From NCBI GenBank assembly GCA_024679645.1, contig JAIBCZ010000005.1:1-32313 (forward strand): a DNA stretch of 32,313 nt, given 5' to 3'. Made by a program: the position numbers and the translations under genes. This DNA is from Amphritea sp. (GTDB taxonomy: Bacteria > Pseudomonadota > Gammaproteobacteria > Pseudomonadales > Balneatricaceae). Position 1 is the first letter of the stretch, and each line of letters starts with the position of its first letter. The notes below the pieces were generated by a model. That model saw only the letters and a program-made list of their open reading frames with translations. It did no database searches and was not told the origin of the DNA. Positions 18,564 to 28,137 of this stretch are shown here, piece after piece.

Positions 18564-19718
18564 ATGGATATTACTCAACTGCTCAAGGTTATGACTGACC
18601 GTGACGCTTCCGACCTGTTTATTACTGCAGGGGCCCGGCCCAGTATTAAAGTGGACGGAACCATTAAGCCATTAACGAAAGAGTCTCTGAGTCCAGAGAT
18701 CGCTCGTAAGTTGGTGTACAGCACTATGAATGATAAACAGCTTAGTGAATACGAAGGCTCTCGAGAGTGTAATTTTGCAATCGGAGCTAAAGGTATTGGT
18801 CGATTCCGGGTTAGTGCGTTTTTTCAACGCAATTCTCCAGGTATGGTACTGCGTCGAATTGCTTCTTATATTCCTAATATGGAAGAGTTGAATTTGCCGC
18901 CAATATTGAAAGAATTATCAACGACAAAACGAGGCTTAGTCCTTTTTGTCGGTGGTACCAGTACGGGTAAATCAACGTCGTTGGCATCGATGATAGATTA
19001 TCGAAATATTAATACTGCGGGTCATATTATTACCATTGAAGACCCTATTGAATATATTCATGATCATAAGCAAAGTGTTATCACTCAGCGAGAAGTAGGC
19101 ATAGATACTGAGTCCTTTGAAGTGGCTCTTAAAAATACACTGCGTCAGGCTCCTGATGTGATACTAATGGGTGAGATTCGTACCGCCGACACGATGAAAT
19201 ATGGTTTGACCTTTGCTGAGACTGGCCACCTTTGTATGGCGACTCTTCACGCGAACAATTCGAACCAGGCGCTTGATCGTATAATCAGTTTCTTCCCCCC
19301 TGAGCTTCATACTCAGGTTTGGATGGATCTTTCTCTTAACCTTAAGGCTATTGTTGCGCAGCAATTGGTACCAACTGTTGATGGGAAAGGGCGTAGAGCT
19401 ATAGTGGAGGTACTGATTAATACACCATTGATGCAGGACCTGATTCGTAAAGGTGAGGTGCATGAGTTAAAAGAGGTTATAAAGAAATCAACTAACCTGG
19501 GTATGCAAACTTTCGATCAGGCGTTGTTCAATGAATATAAAGATGGAGTTATCAGCTACGATGTTGCTATCGCACACGCTGACTCCCCTAACGATCTGCG
19601 TTTGATGATCAAGTTGAATTCAGATGGGACGAGCCAATCGGATGAGATGTCATTTACTATGCAGGATGATACTGATTTCCTTCACAATGAAGGCACAATT
19701 GATGTAAAAGGGATGTAA
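18564..19718 (+). CDS. pilU: PilT-dependent type IV pilus ATPase PilU
   Basis: 384 aa PilT/PilU paralogue directly downstream of pilT; Walker A GGTSTGKSTS, LRQAPDVILMGEIRTADTM, AETGHLCMATLHANN, C-terminal extension. Confidence 0.94.
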   Translation: MDITQLLKVMTDRDASDLFITAGARPSIKVDGTIKPLTKESLSPEIARKLVYSTMNDKQLSEYEGSRECNFAIGAKGIGRFRVSAFFQRNSPGMVLRRIASYIPNMEELNLPPILKELSTTKRGLVLFVGGTSTGKSTSLASMIDYRNINTAGHIITIEDPIEYIHDHKQSVITQREVGIDTESFEVALKNTLRQAPDVILMGEIRTADTMKYGLTFAETGHLCMATLHANNSNQALDRIISFFPPELHTQVWMDLSLNLKAIVAQQLVPTVDGKGRRAIVEVLINTPLMQDLIRKGEVHELKEVIKKSTNLGMQTFDQALFNEYKDGVISYDVAIAHADSPNDLRLMIKLNSDGTSQSDEMSFTMQDDTDFLHNEGTIDVKGM

Positions 19719-19750
19719 CTCTCTCCGATACAAAAAACTCCGATACAAAA

Positions 19751-19792
19751 ACGGCGCTGCCAGTCTGAATGACTGGCAGCGCCGTTTTTTTT
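19751..19792. terminator. Bidirectional intrinsic terminator between convergent pilU and pyrC'
   Basis: Perfect 15-bp stem ACGGCGCTGCCAGTC (19751-19765), loop TGAAT, GACTGGCAGCGCCGT (19771-19785), T-tract to the right and A-tract to the left. Confidence 0.95.
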
Positions 19793-19803
19793 GCTATGAA
19801 TAT

Positions 19804-21087
19804 CTAGTGCTGCTGGAACACCACCTCGCCCTCTAACAGAGTAAAGCGCACCTGACCTGTCAGTGGAAAGTTAATGAACGGGGTGTTGCTGCCTGCTGAA
19901 CGATGATTTTCTTCAGTCAGAGTCCATGATAGTTCAGAATCGAAAATACAGATATCAGCACGGCTGCCGGGAGTCAGAGTACCTAAATCCAACCCCAGTA
20001 CATGGGCGGGACCTGAGGTTAGTTTCTCGATCATCTGTGGCAGCGTGATAAGTTCTTGCTGAACCAGCATAAGCGACAAGGGAAGCAGCGTTTCCAGGCC
20101 CGTCATGCCCGGTTCAGTCGCGGCAAAGGGCGCTTGTTTTGCAGCAAGTTCATGGGGCTGGTGGTCGGAACAGATCGCCTGAAAACCATCGGTCAGCAGT
20201 GCCTGTCGCAGGCCTGCACGATCCAGCTGACTGCGCAGCGGTGGGATCAGATGGAAATTAGGATCAAACCCGCTGACATTTTCATCGGTTAGCAGAAGGT
20301 TCTGGATGGCGATATCCGCGGTTACCTGCAATCCTCTTGCGCGGGCATCCATAACCATTTTAATTGAGCGTTCACAGGATAACTGGCCAAAATGGGCTTT
20401 GACGCCGGTCTGCTCGATCAATAGCAGACAGCGGGCTACTTCGATAGTTTCGGCACTTTCAGGAATACCGCCCAGACCCAGTCGGGTACAGGTGGTGTCA
20501 TCATGCATAGTACCGCCTGCAGCCAGCTCGGCGTCCTGAGGCTGGAAAATGACCAGTAGCCCATGGGTCGCAGCGTATTCAAGGCAGCGTGCCAGTGTTA
20601 ATGCACTGCGAATTGGTTCTCTTGCATTGGTAAAGCCAATGCAGCCGGCTTTGCTCAGCGCGTACATCGGACTTAGCTGTTCGCCTTTCAGTCCCTGGGT
20701 CAGCGCTCCCATGGGTAAGACCCGGGCATTACCTGCCTGCTTTGCCAGATCTTCAATCAGGTCGATTACGGCGGTGTTATCGGCAATAGGTTTGGTAATG
20801 GGGGGCATGCAGAGGGTCGTGATTCCACCCGCGGCTGCAGCAGCCGTCTCGCTGGCAATATTACCTTTACGGGTGTATCCAGGTTCTCGCAGATGGGCGC
20901 ACAGATCGATCAGGCCAGGACTGACAACCATATTTGTCGCATCAATTTCCTGGTCGGCGGTAAAGCCTTCCGGTGCCTGACCGATGCCGGCGATCTTACC
21001 GGCACTGATAAAAATATCGGTGATGCTGTCAAGTTGATTAGCAGGGTCGATGACACGCCCGTTTCGGATTGCAATATTTGTTGTCAT
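19804..21087 (-). CDS. pyrC': Dihydroorotase-like protein, probably the non-catalytic ATCase partner (PyrC'/PyrX)
   Basis: 427 aa amidohydrolase directly downstream of pyrB; several metal-ligand motifs are altered (DLCAHLREPG, GALTQGLKGEQL, IFQPQDAEL, HFGQLSCERS). Confidence 0.88.
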   Translation of the reverse strand: MTTNIAIRNGRVIDPANQLDSITDIFISAGKIAGIGQAPEGFTADQEIDATNMVVSPGLIDLCAHLREPGYTRKGNIASETAAAAAGGITTLCMPPITKPIADNTAVIDLIEDLAKQAGNARVLPMGALTQGLKGEQLSPMYALSKAGCIGFTNAREPIRSALTLARCLEYAATHGLLVIFQPQDAELAAGGTMHDDTTCTRLGLGGIPESAETIEVARCLLLIEQTGVKAHFGQLSCERSIKMVMDARARGLQVTADIAIQNLLLTDENVSGFDPNFHLIPPLRSQLDRAGLRQALLTDGFQAICSDHQPHELAAKQAPFAATEPGMTGLETLLPLSLMLVQQELITLPQMIEKLTSGPAHVLGLDLGTLTPGSRADICIFDSELSWTLTEENHRSAGSNTPFINFPLTGQVRFTLLEGEVVFQQH

Positions 21088-21091
21088 TGGC

Positions 21092-22093
21092 TTATACGTC
21101 CTCTTGCGCAGCTTGATGCTCAGTCATCTGACCACTCATGGACATCGACATAACCGCCATACGTACGGCGATACCGTTGGTTACCTGTTTTAAAATCAGC
21201 GATTTAGGACCATCGGCAACCGATGTTTCTATCTCGACGCCACGGTTGATCGGCCCCGGGTGCATAACGATGGAATCCGGGTGAGTCAGTTTCAGCTTCT
21301 CCTCGGTCAGGCCGTACAAACGGTAGAACTCTGATTCGCTCGGTAACAGCGCGCTCTGCATCCGTTCCTTTTGCAGACGCAGCATCATCACAACATCGAC
21401 ATCTTTCAGGCCCTGATTCATATCGGTGTAGACCTTCACGCCCAGGGACTCAATATGACGGGGTAAGAGGGTTGTCGGGGCGATGACACGGATCTCGGCT
21501 GCTCCGAGTGTGCGTAAAGCATGAATTTGAGACCGAGCGACACGGGAATGTAGTATATCGCCGACAATCGCTACTTTTAGCGGCTCAAAATCCCCTTTAT
21601 GCTGCCGGATGGTCAGCATGTCTAACATCGCCTGAGTCGGATGGGCATGACGGCCATCACCGGCATTAATCACCGCAACATGGGGCGTTACCTGACTGGC
21701 GATATAATGCGCCGCGCCACTGTCAGAGTGACGCACCACGAACATATCTGAGTGCATCGCTTCCATGGTCATCAGGGTGTCTTTCAGGGTTTCGCCTTTA
21801 GACGTAGAGGAGGTTTTAATATTCAGATTAAGTACGTCTGCGGAGAGGCGTTTAGCGGCCAGCTCAAATGTACTGGCGGTACGGGTACTGGCTTCAAAAA
21901 ACAGATTTACGACTGTTTTACCCCGCAATAGCGGTACTTTTTTGACCTGCTGAGCGCTCATGTCCACAAAGGAATCAGCGGTATCCAGTATCTCGGTGAG
22001 CAGTTCACGGCTCAGCCCTTCGGTGGTGAGAAAGTGTTTTAACTGACCGGCGCTGTTGAGCTGGATCAGATTGGGGTCTTGTTGTGCAAACAT
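21092..22093 (-). CDS. pyrB: Aspartate carbamoyltransferase catalytic subunit
   Basis: 333 aa; [64 protein letters not shown]. Confidence 0.96.
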   Translation of the reverse strand: MFAQQDPNLIQLNSAGQLKHFLTTEGLSRELLTEILDTADSFVDMSAQQVKKVPLLRGKTVVNLFFEASTRTASTFELAAKRLSADVLNLNIKTSSTSKGETLKDTLMTMEAMHSDMFVVRHSDSGAAHYIASQVTPHVAVINAGDGRHAHPTQAMLDMLTIRQHKGDFEPLKVAIVGDILHSRVARSQIHALRTLGAAEIRVIAPTTLLPRHIESLGVKVYTDMNQGLKDVDVVMMLRLQKERMQSALLPSESEFYRLYGLTEEKLKLTHPDSIVMHPGPINRGVEIETSVADGPKSLILKQVTNGIAVRMAVMSMSMSGQMTEHQAAQEDV

Positions 22094-22113
22094 GTCAGAT
22101 TCCGGCGATGGCG

Positions 22114-22629
22114 TTAAAGGTTAGATTTCTTACGGATTTCCAGCGCCAGTGGCTCCGGCCCGGTCAACTTGACCTGCTCATCATCAGCAAGATGTAGTAT
22201 GTCACCAACAACGTCAGCCTGAATCGGTAGCTGGCGGCGGTTCAGATCGAGTAGCGTCACCAGGGTAATCGATGCCGGGCGGCCATAGTCAAATAATTCA
22301 TTCATCGCGGCGCGTATGGTGCGGCCGCTCATGATGACATCATCGACCAGAATGATGTGCCGATTTTCAGTTGCGCTGGGTAATACTGATGGCTGAACTT
22401 TGGGGTTTAAACCGGCCTGGCTAAAGTCATCACGGTAGAACGAGATGTCCAGCGTGCCGAGTGGGTTTTGAATCTCCAGCTGCTGATGAAGATGTTCCGC
22501 CAACCAGACACCGCCGGTGCGAATACCGATCATCATGGGGTTATCGAGCTCTCTGACCTTAATCAGGGTGGCCAGGTCAGCAGTCATTTTGTTCAGCAGG
22601 TTATCTACCTTAATCACGCCCGATACCAT
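22114..22629 (-). CDS. pyrR: Bifunctional PyrR-type pyr operon regulator / uracil phosphoribosyltransferase
   Basis: PRPP motif [44 protein letters not shown]. Track ORF starts at 22653; internal ATG at 22629 shortens the overlap with ruvX. Confidence 0.92.
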   Translation of the reverse strand: MVSGVIKVDNLLNKMTADLATLIKVRELDNPMMIGIRTGGVWLAEHLHQQLEIQNPLGTLDISFYRDDFSQAGLNPKVQPSVLPSATENRHIILVDDVIMSGRTIRAAMNELFDYGRPASITLVTLLDLNRRQLPIQADVVGDILHLADDEQVKLTGPEPLALEIRKKSNL

Positions 22630-23086
22630 AGAGGTCCTCCAGTCGGGTTTCACTGGATATTAACTGGCCTGATTCAAACCAGCTTTCCAGAATCAGTTGA
22701 GCGGCGATACCGTCAACGGAATTTTCTTTAAAATTAGTACTGCCGCCCCGGGCCATACTGATCTGTTTAGCTTCCCGGGTGGAGAGCCTTTCATCGATCA
22801 GATAGCAGGGTAGCTGACAGCGTTCTTTAAGACGGTTGGCAAACTTACGTGCCCGACGAGACATGTCGCTGATAGTACCGTCCATGTTTAGTGGGATGCC
22901 CACCACCAGTGCTGCCGGTTGCCATTCGGTAATCAATGCTTCCAGCAGTGACCAGTCGGGTATGCCGTCTCGGGCAGCAACGGGTGCCAGGGGAGATGCC
23001 GTACCGGTTATTGCCTGTCCAGCGGCAACGCCGATTCGGGTGGTACCAAAATCAAAGCCTATAACTGGACCTGATAGTGTGATCAT
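22610..23086 (-). CDS. ruvX: YqgF/RuvX family Holliday-junction resolvase-like (pre-16S rRNA nuclease)
   Basis: 158 aa; [58 protein letters not shown]. Confidence 0.94.
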   Translation of the reverse strand: MITLSGPVIGFDFGTTRIGVAAGQAITGTASPLAPVAARDGIPDWSLLEALITEWQPAALVVGIPLNMDGTISDMSRRARKFANRLKERCQLPCYLIDERLSTREAKQISMARGGSTNFKENSVDGIAAQLILESWFESGQLISSETRLEDLYGIGRD

Positions 23087-23124
23087 TCCGCTTCTTTATA
23101 TAGGTTAATGGGCGTACGAACGGG

Positions 23125-23724
23125 TCAGGCGTGGCCGCTCTGGGAGGTCAGTAGATTAATATTGACCCCCAGAGTCGCCGCCGCAGCCTGAAGGCGTTCT
23201 TCAGCCGGAGTGCGGAACATTATATCTAAATTAGCCGGGCAACTTAACCACACATTGTCAGACATTTCCTGTTCCAGCTGTTCAGCGCCCCAGCCAGCAT
23301 ATCCCAGAGCAATGAGAAACTGCTCCGGGGCCCGGTTCTGACCTATCGCCCTGAGAATATCTACCGAGGTTGTCAGGGACAGTTGGTCGGTAATGTCATA
23401 GCTGGAGTCCCAGGTTTTCTCTGTGGGGCTGTGGAGGATAAATCCCCGATCATTCTTTACCGGGCCGCCGGCATAAACGGGCTGTTCCGGTACGCTTTCG
23501 CATACAAGTCCCAGGTGTTGGAACAGATCACTGGTAACCATGTCCATGGGCCGGTTGATGATGATTCCCATGGCGCCGTGCTCATTATGTTCGCAGATGT
23601 ACGTCACGGTATGATCGAAGTTAGTATCATTCATGTGGGGCATCGAGAGTAGGAAATGGTCCTGAAGACTGTCAGGCAGGTAAGGAGAGGCGGGAGTGGA
23701 GGAAGCCATAATGAATACCTGCAT
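23125..23724 (-). CDS. yqgE: YqgE/AlgH family protein (UPF0301); start may be 23709
   Basis: 199 aa; HFLLSMPHMNDTNFDHTVTYICEHNEHGAMGIIINRPMDM, VYAGGPVKNDRGFILH, LIALGYAGWGAEQLEQEM. Confidence 0.94.
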   Translation of the reverse strand: MQVFIMASSTPASPYLPDSLQDHFLLSMPHMNDTNFDHTVTYICEHNEHGAMGIIINRPMDMVTSDLFQHLGLVCESVPEQPVYAGGPVKNDRGFILHSPTEKTWDSSYDITDQLSLTTSVDILRAIGQNRAPEQFLIALGYAGWGAEQLEQEMSDNVWLSCPANLDIMFRTPAEERLQAAAATLGVNINLLTSQSGHA

Positions 23725-23758
23725 GTTAAGCGACTTTTACATCGGGGTTCTTTAACTA

Positions 23759-24709
23759 CTAGTATATCCGGCTGGTTTTCTCAAACTTCCAGGTACGGAT
23801 GATCTCCAGAAGATCGGTATTTTTGCGCATCTCTACCGGAAATTTTTGGAAAGGTGAGGCAAGTTGAACGATACGAACAGCAGCATCGTCTAACACTTTA
23901 TTACCGGATGAATGCAAGATATTAATGTTTTTAACGCTACCATCGGGCAGTAGTACAACCATCATCCGCAAGCTACCGTAGAGTTCATTCTGGCGCGCCT
24001 CTTTGGGGTAGTTCAGGTTACCAACGGATTCAATTTTACGGCGCCAGTTCGCCAGATAGACCGCGTCGGTATGGCTCTTGGTGGCCGCTGAGGTCAGACG
24101 TGTTACCCGTGGACGTTTAGCATACTCCTGGCGCTGTAGCTCTAACTGAGCCTCGAGACTGGCTATTTCCAGACTGCGGGCTAACAGTGATTGAGAGCTA
24201 CCAGGAGCAGGGGGTGGCGGTGTTGCTTTCTGTTGTTGTGCCGGGGCATTTGATAGTTTCTTGCCCGACTGACTGCTGGTGATAATTATCTGTTTTTCTG
24301 GGGCCTCAACGGTTTTTTCTGTGACCTCTTTATCCGCCGGTGCTGGGTCGCTGATGGTGGCGGGGGAGGGTGTCAAAGCGTTGGGTTGAGGTGTTGTCGT
24401 TGGTTGAAGCGGTGCTGTTTCCTGAATGTGCCGGTGTTGAAAGTCAGCTTTTTCACGGGTGGCAGGCAGAGCTTTTTCTTCTAGCTGACCGCTCCCTTGC
24501 TGGTCGGCCTGAGCGATAAAATCAGCCTCTTCCGGTGGTGTTTCACTCTGATATTGCGCCAGAGTGATTTCCAGAGTCTGAGCTGGGGGGGATTTCGGTG
24601 AAACAGCAAAGCCGATACCCAGAATCGCAGCGGCATGTACCGCTACTGCCAGAAACAGAGTGAAACCGAGCCGGTCGGCTGCGGAAACAATAGCAGCCGT
24701 TTTACTCAT
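23759..24709 (-). CDS. TonB-like energy transducer protein
   Basis: 316 aa; N-terminal TM segment, Pro/Gln-rich middle, C-terminal TonB domain (NLNYPKEARQNELYGSLRMMVVLLPDGSVKNINILHSSGNKVLDDAAVRIVQLASPF). Confidence 0.88.
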   Translation of the reverse strand: MSKTAAIVSAADRLGFTLFLAVAVHAAAILGIGFAVSPKSPPAQTLEITLAQYQSETPPEEADFIAQADQQGSGQLEEKALPATREKADFQHRHIQETAPLQPTTTPQPNALTPSPATISDPAPADKEVTEKTVEAPEKQIIITSSQSGKKLSNAPAQQQKATPPPPAPGSSQSLLARSLEIASLEAQLELQRQEYAKRPRVTRLTSAATKSHTDAVYLANWRRKIESVGNLNYPKEARQNELYGSLRMMVVLLPDGSVKNINILHSSGNKVLDDAAVRIVQLASPFQKFPVEMRKNTDLLEIIRTWKFEKTSRIY

Positions 24710-24753
24710 GGGTGTTTGCCAATACTGGTGCCAACAATATTAATGGTTCCTGG

Positions 24754-25704
24754 TTATCCGAGTTTCGCTTCGATCGCATCCATTAACTGCATGCCGATGT
24801 CTAAATCAAACTGAGTATCCAGTTCGCGAATACAGGTCGGGCTGGTAACATTAACTTCGGTCAGGTAATCGCCGATGACGTCTAATCCGGCAAAGAGTAT
24901 GCCCTGAGCTTTCAGTGTGGGGCCAACCTGAGAGGCAATCCATTTTTCTCTGTCGGTCAGTGGCCGGCCTTCACCGCGTCCACCGACGGCAAGGTTGCCG
25001 CGGGTTTCGCCGTTAGTGGGGATGCGGGATAAGCCGTAAGGCACCGCTTCACCATCAATCATTAGAATACGCTTATCACCATCCACAATTTCAGGCAGGT
25101 ATTTCTGCGCCATGATGGTTTCCTGACCAAATTTCGTCAGGGTTTCAATGATAACACCGAGATTTACGCCCTCTTCCTGAATACGGAAGATCGAGGCGCC
25201 CCCCATTCCATCCAGTGGCTTGAAAATCACATCTTTAAACTCAGCATGGAATTCCCGTAGCAGGTCCTCACGGCGAGTCACTAAAACAGGCGGGCAGCAT
25301 TGCGGAAAGTGGGTGGCAAAAATCTTCTCGTTATAATCGCGTAGCGCCTGGGGCCGGTTTACCATCAGGGTATTGCCCTGATCCGCAGCCATTTCAAGCA
25401 GGTGAGTGGTGTAGATGAATTCGTTATCGAAGGGAGGGTCTTTGCGCATCAGTACGACATCGAGACTGCAAACCTCTTCAACCTGATATTCACCGCGTTC
25501 AAACCACTTGTCAGGATTCATATCGACCGTCAGCGGAGCCATCTTAGCCAGTACCTTGCCGTCACGCAGGTAAAGGTCTTTCTGCTCCATATACCAGAGC
25601 TCCCAGCCTTTAGTCTGGGCGGCCCAGAGCATCGCCAGAGAACTATCTTTTTTGTAGCTGATGGTATCAATAGGATCCATCACAATGCCGACTTTTACTG
25701 TCAT
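24754..25704 (-). CDS. gshB: Glutathione synthetase
   Basis: 316 aa; VGIVMDPIDTISYKKDSSLAMLWAAQ, DVVLMRKDPPFDNEFIYTTHLLE, FKPLDGMGGASIFR, EVNVTSPTCIRELD. Confidence 0.97.
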   Translation of the reverse strand: MTVKVGIVMDPIDTISYKKDSSLAMLWAAQTKGWELWYMEQKDLYLRDGKVLAKMAPLTVDMNPDKWFERGEYQVEEVCSLDVVLMRKDPPFDNEFIYTTHLLEMAADQGNTLMVNRPQALRDYNEKIFATHFPQCCPPVLVTRREDLLREFHAEFKDVIFKPLDGMGGASIFRIQEEGVNLGVIIETLTKFGQETIMAQKYLPEIVDGDKRILMIDGEAVPYGLSRIPTNGETRGNLAVGGRGEGRPLTDREKWIASQVGPTLKAQGILFAGLDVIGDYLTEVNVTSPTCIRELDTQFDLDIGMQLMDAIEAKLG

Positions 25705-25786
25705 CGAATTGCCTTGTTAATCTTTAGATTAAAGGGATTCTACCTGCCCGTTAAGGTCATCACCAGTTTTATGCTGAATCGGGTGT

Positions 25787-26515
25787 TTATCCCAGGTCGC
25801 CCCATAAATATTGCAGCACTGAGAGCGCTGCAACCGGGGCGGTTTCAGTGCGAAAAACCCGCGGCCCAAAGGCTACAGGTTTGAATCCTTGTGCCAGGGC
25901 CTGTTCCACCTCCGCTTCACTCAAACCGCCTTCAGGCCCAATTAACAGAGCAACTGATGCGGGTTTGTCGAACTCCCCCAGGGGTTGTTCAGTATGGTGG
26001 TGTAATACCAGCTTCAGATCCGCCTCGACACTGTTTATCCAGTCGTTTAGCGATTGTGGTGCGGTTATCTCCGGGACATCGCAACGCAGGCTTTGTTCAC
26101 AGGCGCTGACGGCGACCTGTTGCCAGTGCTGGCGGCGTTTATCCTGACGTTCAGCGTTCAGGCGGACTTCGCAGCGCTCACTGAATAACGGCACCATTCG
26201 ATGCATACCCAGTTCGGTCGCTTTCTGAATCGCATAATCCATCCGCTCACCACGGGACACAGACTGCCCCAGCGTTACCCTGAGCGGAGATTGTCGATGG
26301 GTGGCTTCTATTCCCGTTATCTGTACCCGGGCTGTGCGTTTTGCTACTTCAGTCAGCTCAGCGAAATATTCACAGCCGTCACCGTTAAACAGAATCAGGT
26401 GGTCTCCCGGGCGCATTCGTAAGGCTCTGGAAACATGCTGTGTCACGGTATCACTGAGGTTGAGTTCCTGATCCTGAGTCAGTACCTGTGGTTCGTAAAA
26501 TCGGGGTGTTCTCAT
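25787..26515 (-). CDS. rsmE: 16S rRNA (uracil1498-N3)-methyltransferase
   Basis: 242 aa; QKATELGMHRMVPLFSERCEVRLN, LLIGPEGGLSEAEVEQA, FGPRVFRTETAPVAALSVLQ. Confidence 0.95.
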   Translation of the reverse strand: MRTPRFYEPQVLTQDQELNLSDTVTQHVSRALRMRPGDHLILFNGDGCEYFAELTEVAKRTARVQITGIEATHRQSPLRVTLGQSVSRGERMDYAIQKATELGMHRMVPLFSERCEVRLNAERQDKRRQHWQQVAVSACEQSLRCDVPEITAPQSLNDWINSVEADLKLVLHHHTEQPLGEFDKPASVALLIGPEGGLSEAEVEQALAQGFKPVAFGPRVFRTETAPVAALSVLQYLWGDLG

Positions 26516-26573
26516 AGTCTATGCAATACTTAATTGAACAAAGTCTGGTTAATTATGCCGTCTTTGGGGGGAT

Positions 26574-26607
26574 AAAAAAAAGGCAGAGTTTTCACTCTGC
26601 CTTTTTT
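26574..26607. terminator. Intrinsic terminator downstream of metK (near-symmetric, may act in both directions)
   Basis: AAAAAAAGGCAGAGT-TTTC-ACTCTGCCTTTTTT; 9-bp GC-containing core (26581-26589/26594-26602) flanked by A- and T-tracts. Confidence 0.92.
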
Positions 26608-26620
26608 GTTCGATTCCGGC

Positions 26621-27811
26621 TCAGAGGCCTGCGGCAGCGCGCAGCTCGTCAGCTTTATCGGTTTTTTCCCAGCTGTAGGCGGTGAACGTTTCGTTGCCGA
26701 CAGTCATCTCAAAAGGGTTGTGGCCAAAATGACCGTATGCCGCTGTTTGACGGTACATCGGGTGTAGCAGATCCAGCATGCGGGTAATGGCATGTGGCCG
26801 CAGATCAAAATGACTATTGATCAGCGCAATGATCTTGTCATCGGCGATCTTGCCGGTGCCGAAGGTATTGATCGAGACTGACGTCGGTTCAGCTACGCCG
26901 ATGGCGTAGGAAACCTGAATTTCGCATTTGTCAGCTAAGCCAGCAGCGACAACATTTTTAGCAACATAACGACCCGCATACGCGGCAGAACGGTCCACTT
27001 TTGATGGGTCTTTGCCAGAGAAGGCACCGCCACCGTGACGGGCCATGCCGCCGTAGGTGTCAACGATGATCTTCCGGCCGGTCAGACCGCAGTCGCCTAC
27101 CGGCCCACCGATAACGAAGTTACCGGTTGGATTGATGTGGAACTTGGTGCTTTTATCGATCCATTCAGCAGGCAGGGTGTGCTTGATGATCAGCTCCATG
27201 ACTGCTTCTTGAAGATCAGGCAGCGACACTTCAGGGTTGTGCTGGGTCGACAGAACAACGGCATCGATACCGACCGGCTGGCCATTTTCGTAACGGAACG
27301 TGACCTGGCTTTTTGCATCCGGGCGTAGCCATGGCAGCAGGCCCGATTTGCGCGCTTCGGCCTGACGCTCTACCAAACGGTGAGCGAAGCAGATAGGCGC
27401 GGGCATCAATACATCAGTTTCGTTGCTGGCGTAACCAAACATCAAACCCTGGTCACCAGCACCCTGATCTTCTGGCTTGGCACGGTCAACACCCTGGTTA
27501 ATATCAGGTGACTGTTTGCCGATGATGTTAATCACACCACAGGTTTCACCGTCATAACCAACGTCTGATGAGGTATAGCCGATATCGCAGATAACACCGC
27601 GTACCAGATCTTCCAGATCAACCCAGGCAGAGGTGGTTACCTCACCGGAGACAACAGCAACACCTGTTTTAACCAAAGTTTCGCAGGCCACCCGGGCATG
27701 CTTATCTTCAGCAATAATTGCATCCAGAACCGCATCAGAGATCTGATCGGCGATCTTATCAGGATGGCCTTCTGAAACTGATTCTGAAGTAAACAGGCTA
27801 TATTCGCTCAT
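26621..27811 (-). CDS. metK: S-adenosylmethionine synthetase
   Basis: 396 aa; [64 protein letters not shown]. Confidence 0.98.
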   Translation of the reverse strand: MSEYSLFTSESVSEGHPDKIADQISDAVLDAIIAEDKHARVACETLVKTGVAVVSGEVTTSAWVDLEDLVRGVICDIGYTSSDVGYDGETCGVINIIGKQSPDINQGVDRAKPEDQGAGDQGLMFGYASNETDVLMPAPICFAHRLVERQAEARKSGLLPWLRPDAKSQVTFRYENGQPVGIDAVVLSTQHNPEVSLPDLQEAVMELIIKHTLPAEWIDKSTKFHINPTGNFVIGGPVGDCGLTGRKIIVDTYGGMARHGGGAFSGKDPSKVDRSAAYAGRYVAKNVVAAGLADKCEIQVSYAIGVAEPTSVSINTFGTGKIADDKIIALINSHFDLRPHAITRMLDLLHPMYRQTAAYGHFGHNPFEMTVGNETFTAYSWEKTDKADELRAAAGL

Positions 27812-27929
27812 TTCGCGTCTTCAATCCTAACTTTAGAGAATAAGGTTTAGCGTCGGGTTATAGGCCCGAGTATAAGAATGGAGCGTATTTTAATCCGGTT
27901 GCGCCCCGATTGCATGGCTGGGATCTCAG

Positions 27930-27978
27930 TTTTAGATGATTTTTTTGGCTTTTTAGATGAAAACCACTCATTTTCATC
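27930..27978. promoter_or_regulatory. Candidate operator in the metK/tkt divergent region: direct repeat plus inverted repeat
   Basis: TTTTAGATGA at 27930-27939 and 27951-27960; the second copy runs into the perfect inverted repeat GATGAAAA (27956-27963)-N7-TTTTCATC (27971-27978). Confidence 0.45.
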
Positions 27979-28137
27979 AAATTTCTCCGAAATAGGTTTG
28001 AAGCTGAGGGAAGGTTACGAGAAAATAGCCGCCTATTTTTGATCGGTGCTTCTTTTTAGCGATCTTCACAAGAGATTAGAGAGAAAGCATCAAATACTTA
28101 TCAAACTCAATTTGGGTTATACCCCTGGAGTGAATCA

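Noticed and set aside
20306-20980. Plus-strand ORFs of 77 and 143 aa opposite pyrC'
   Set aside because: Antisense shadow ORFs with low-complexity Ala/Ser composition and no independent support.
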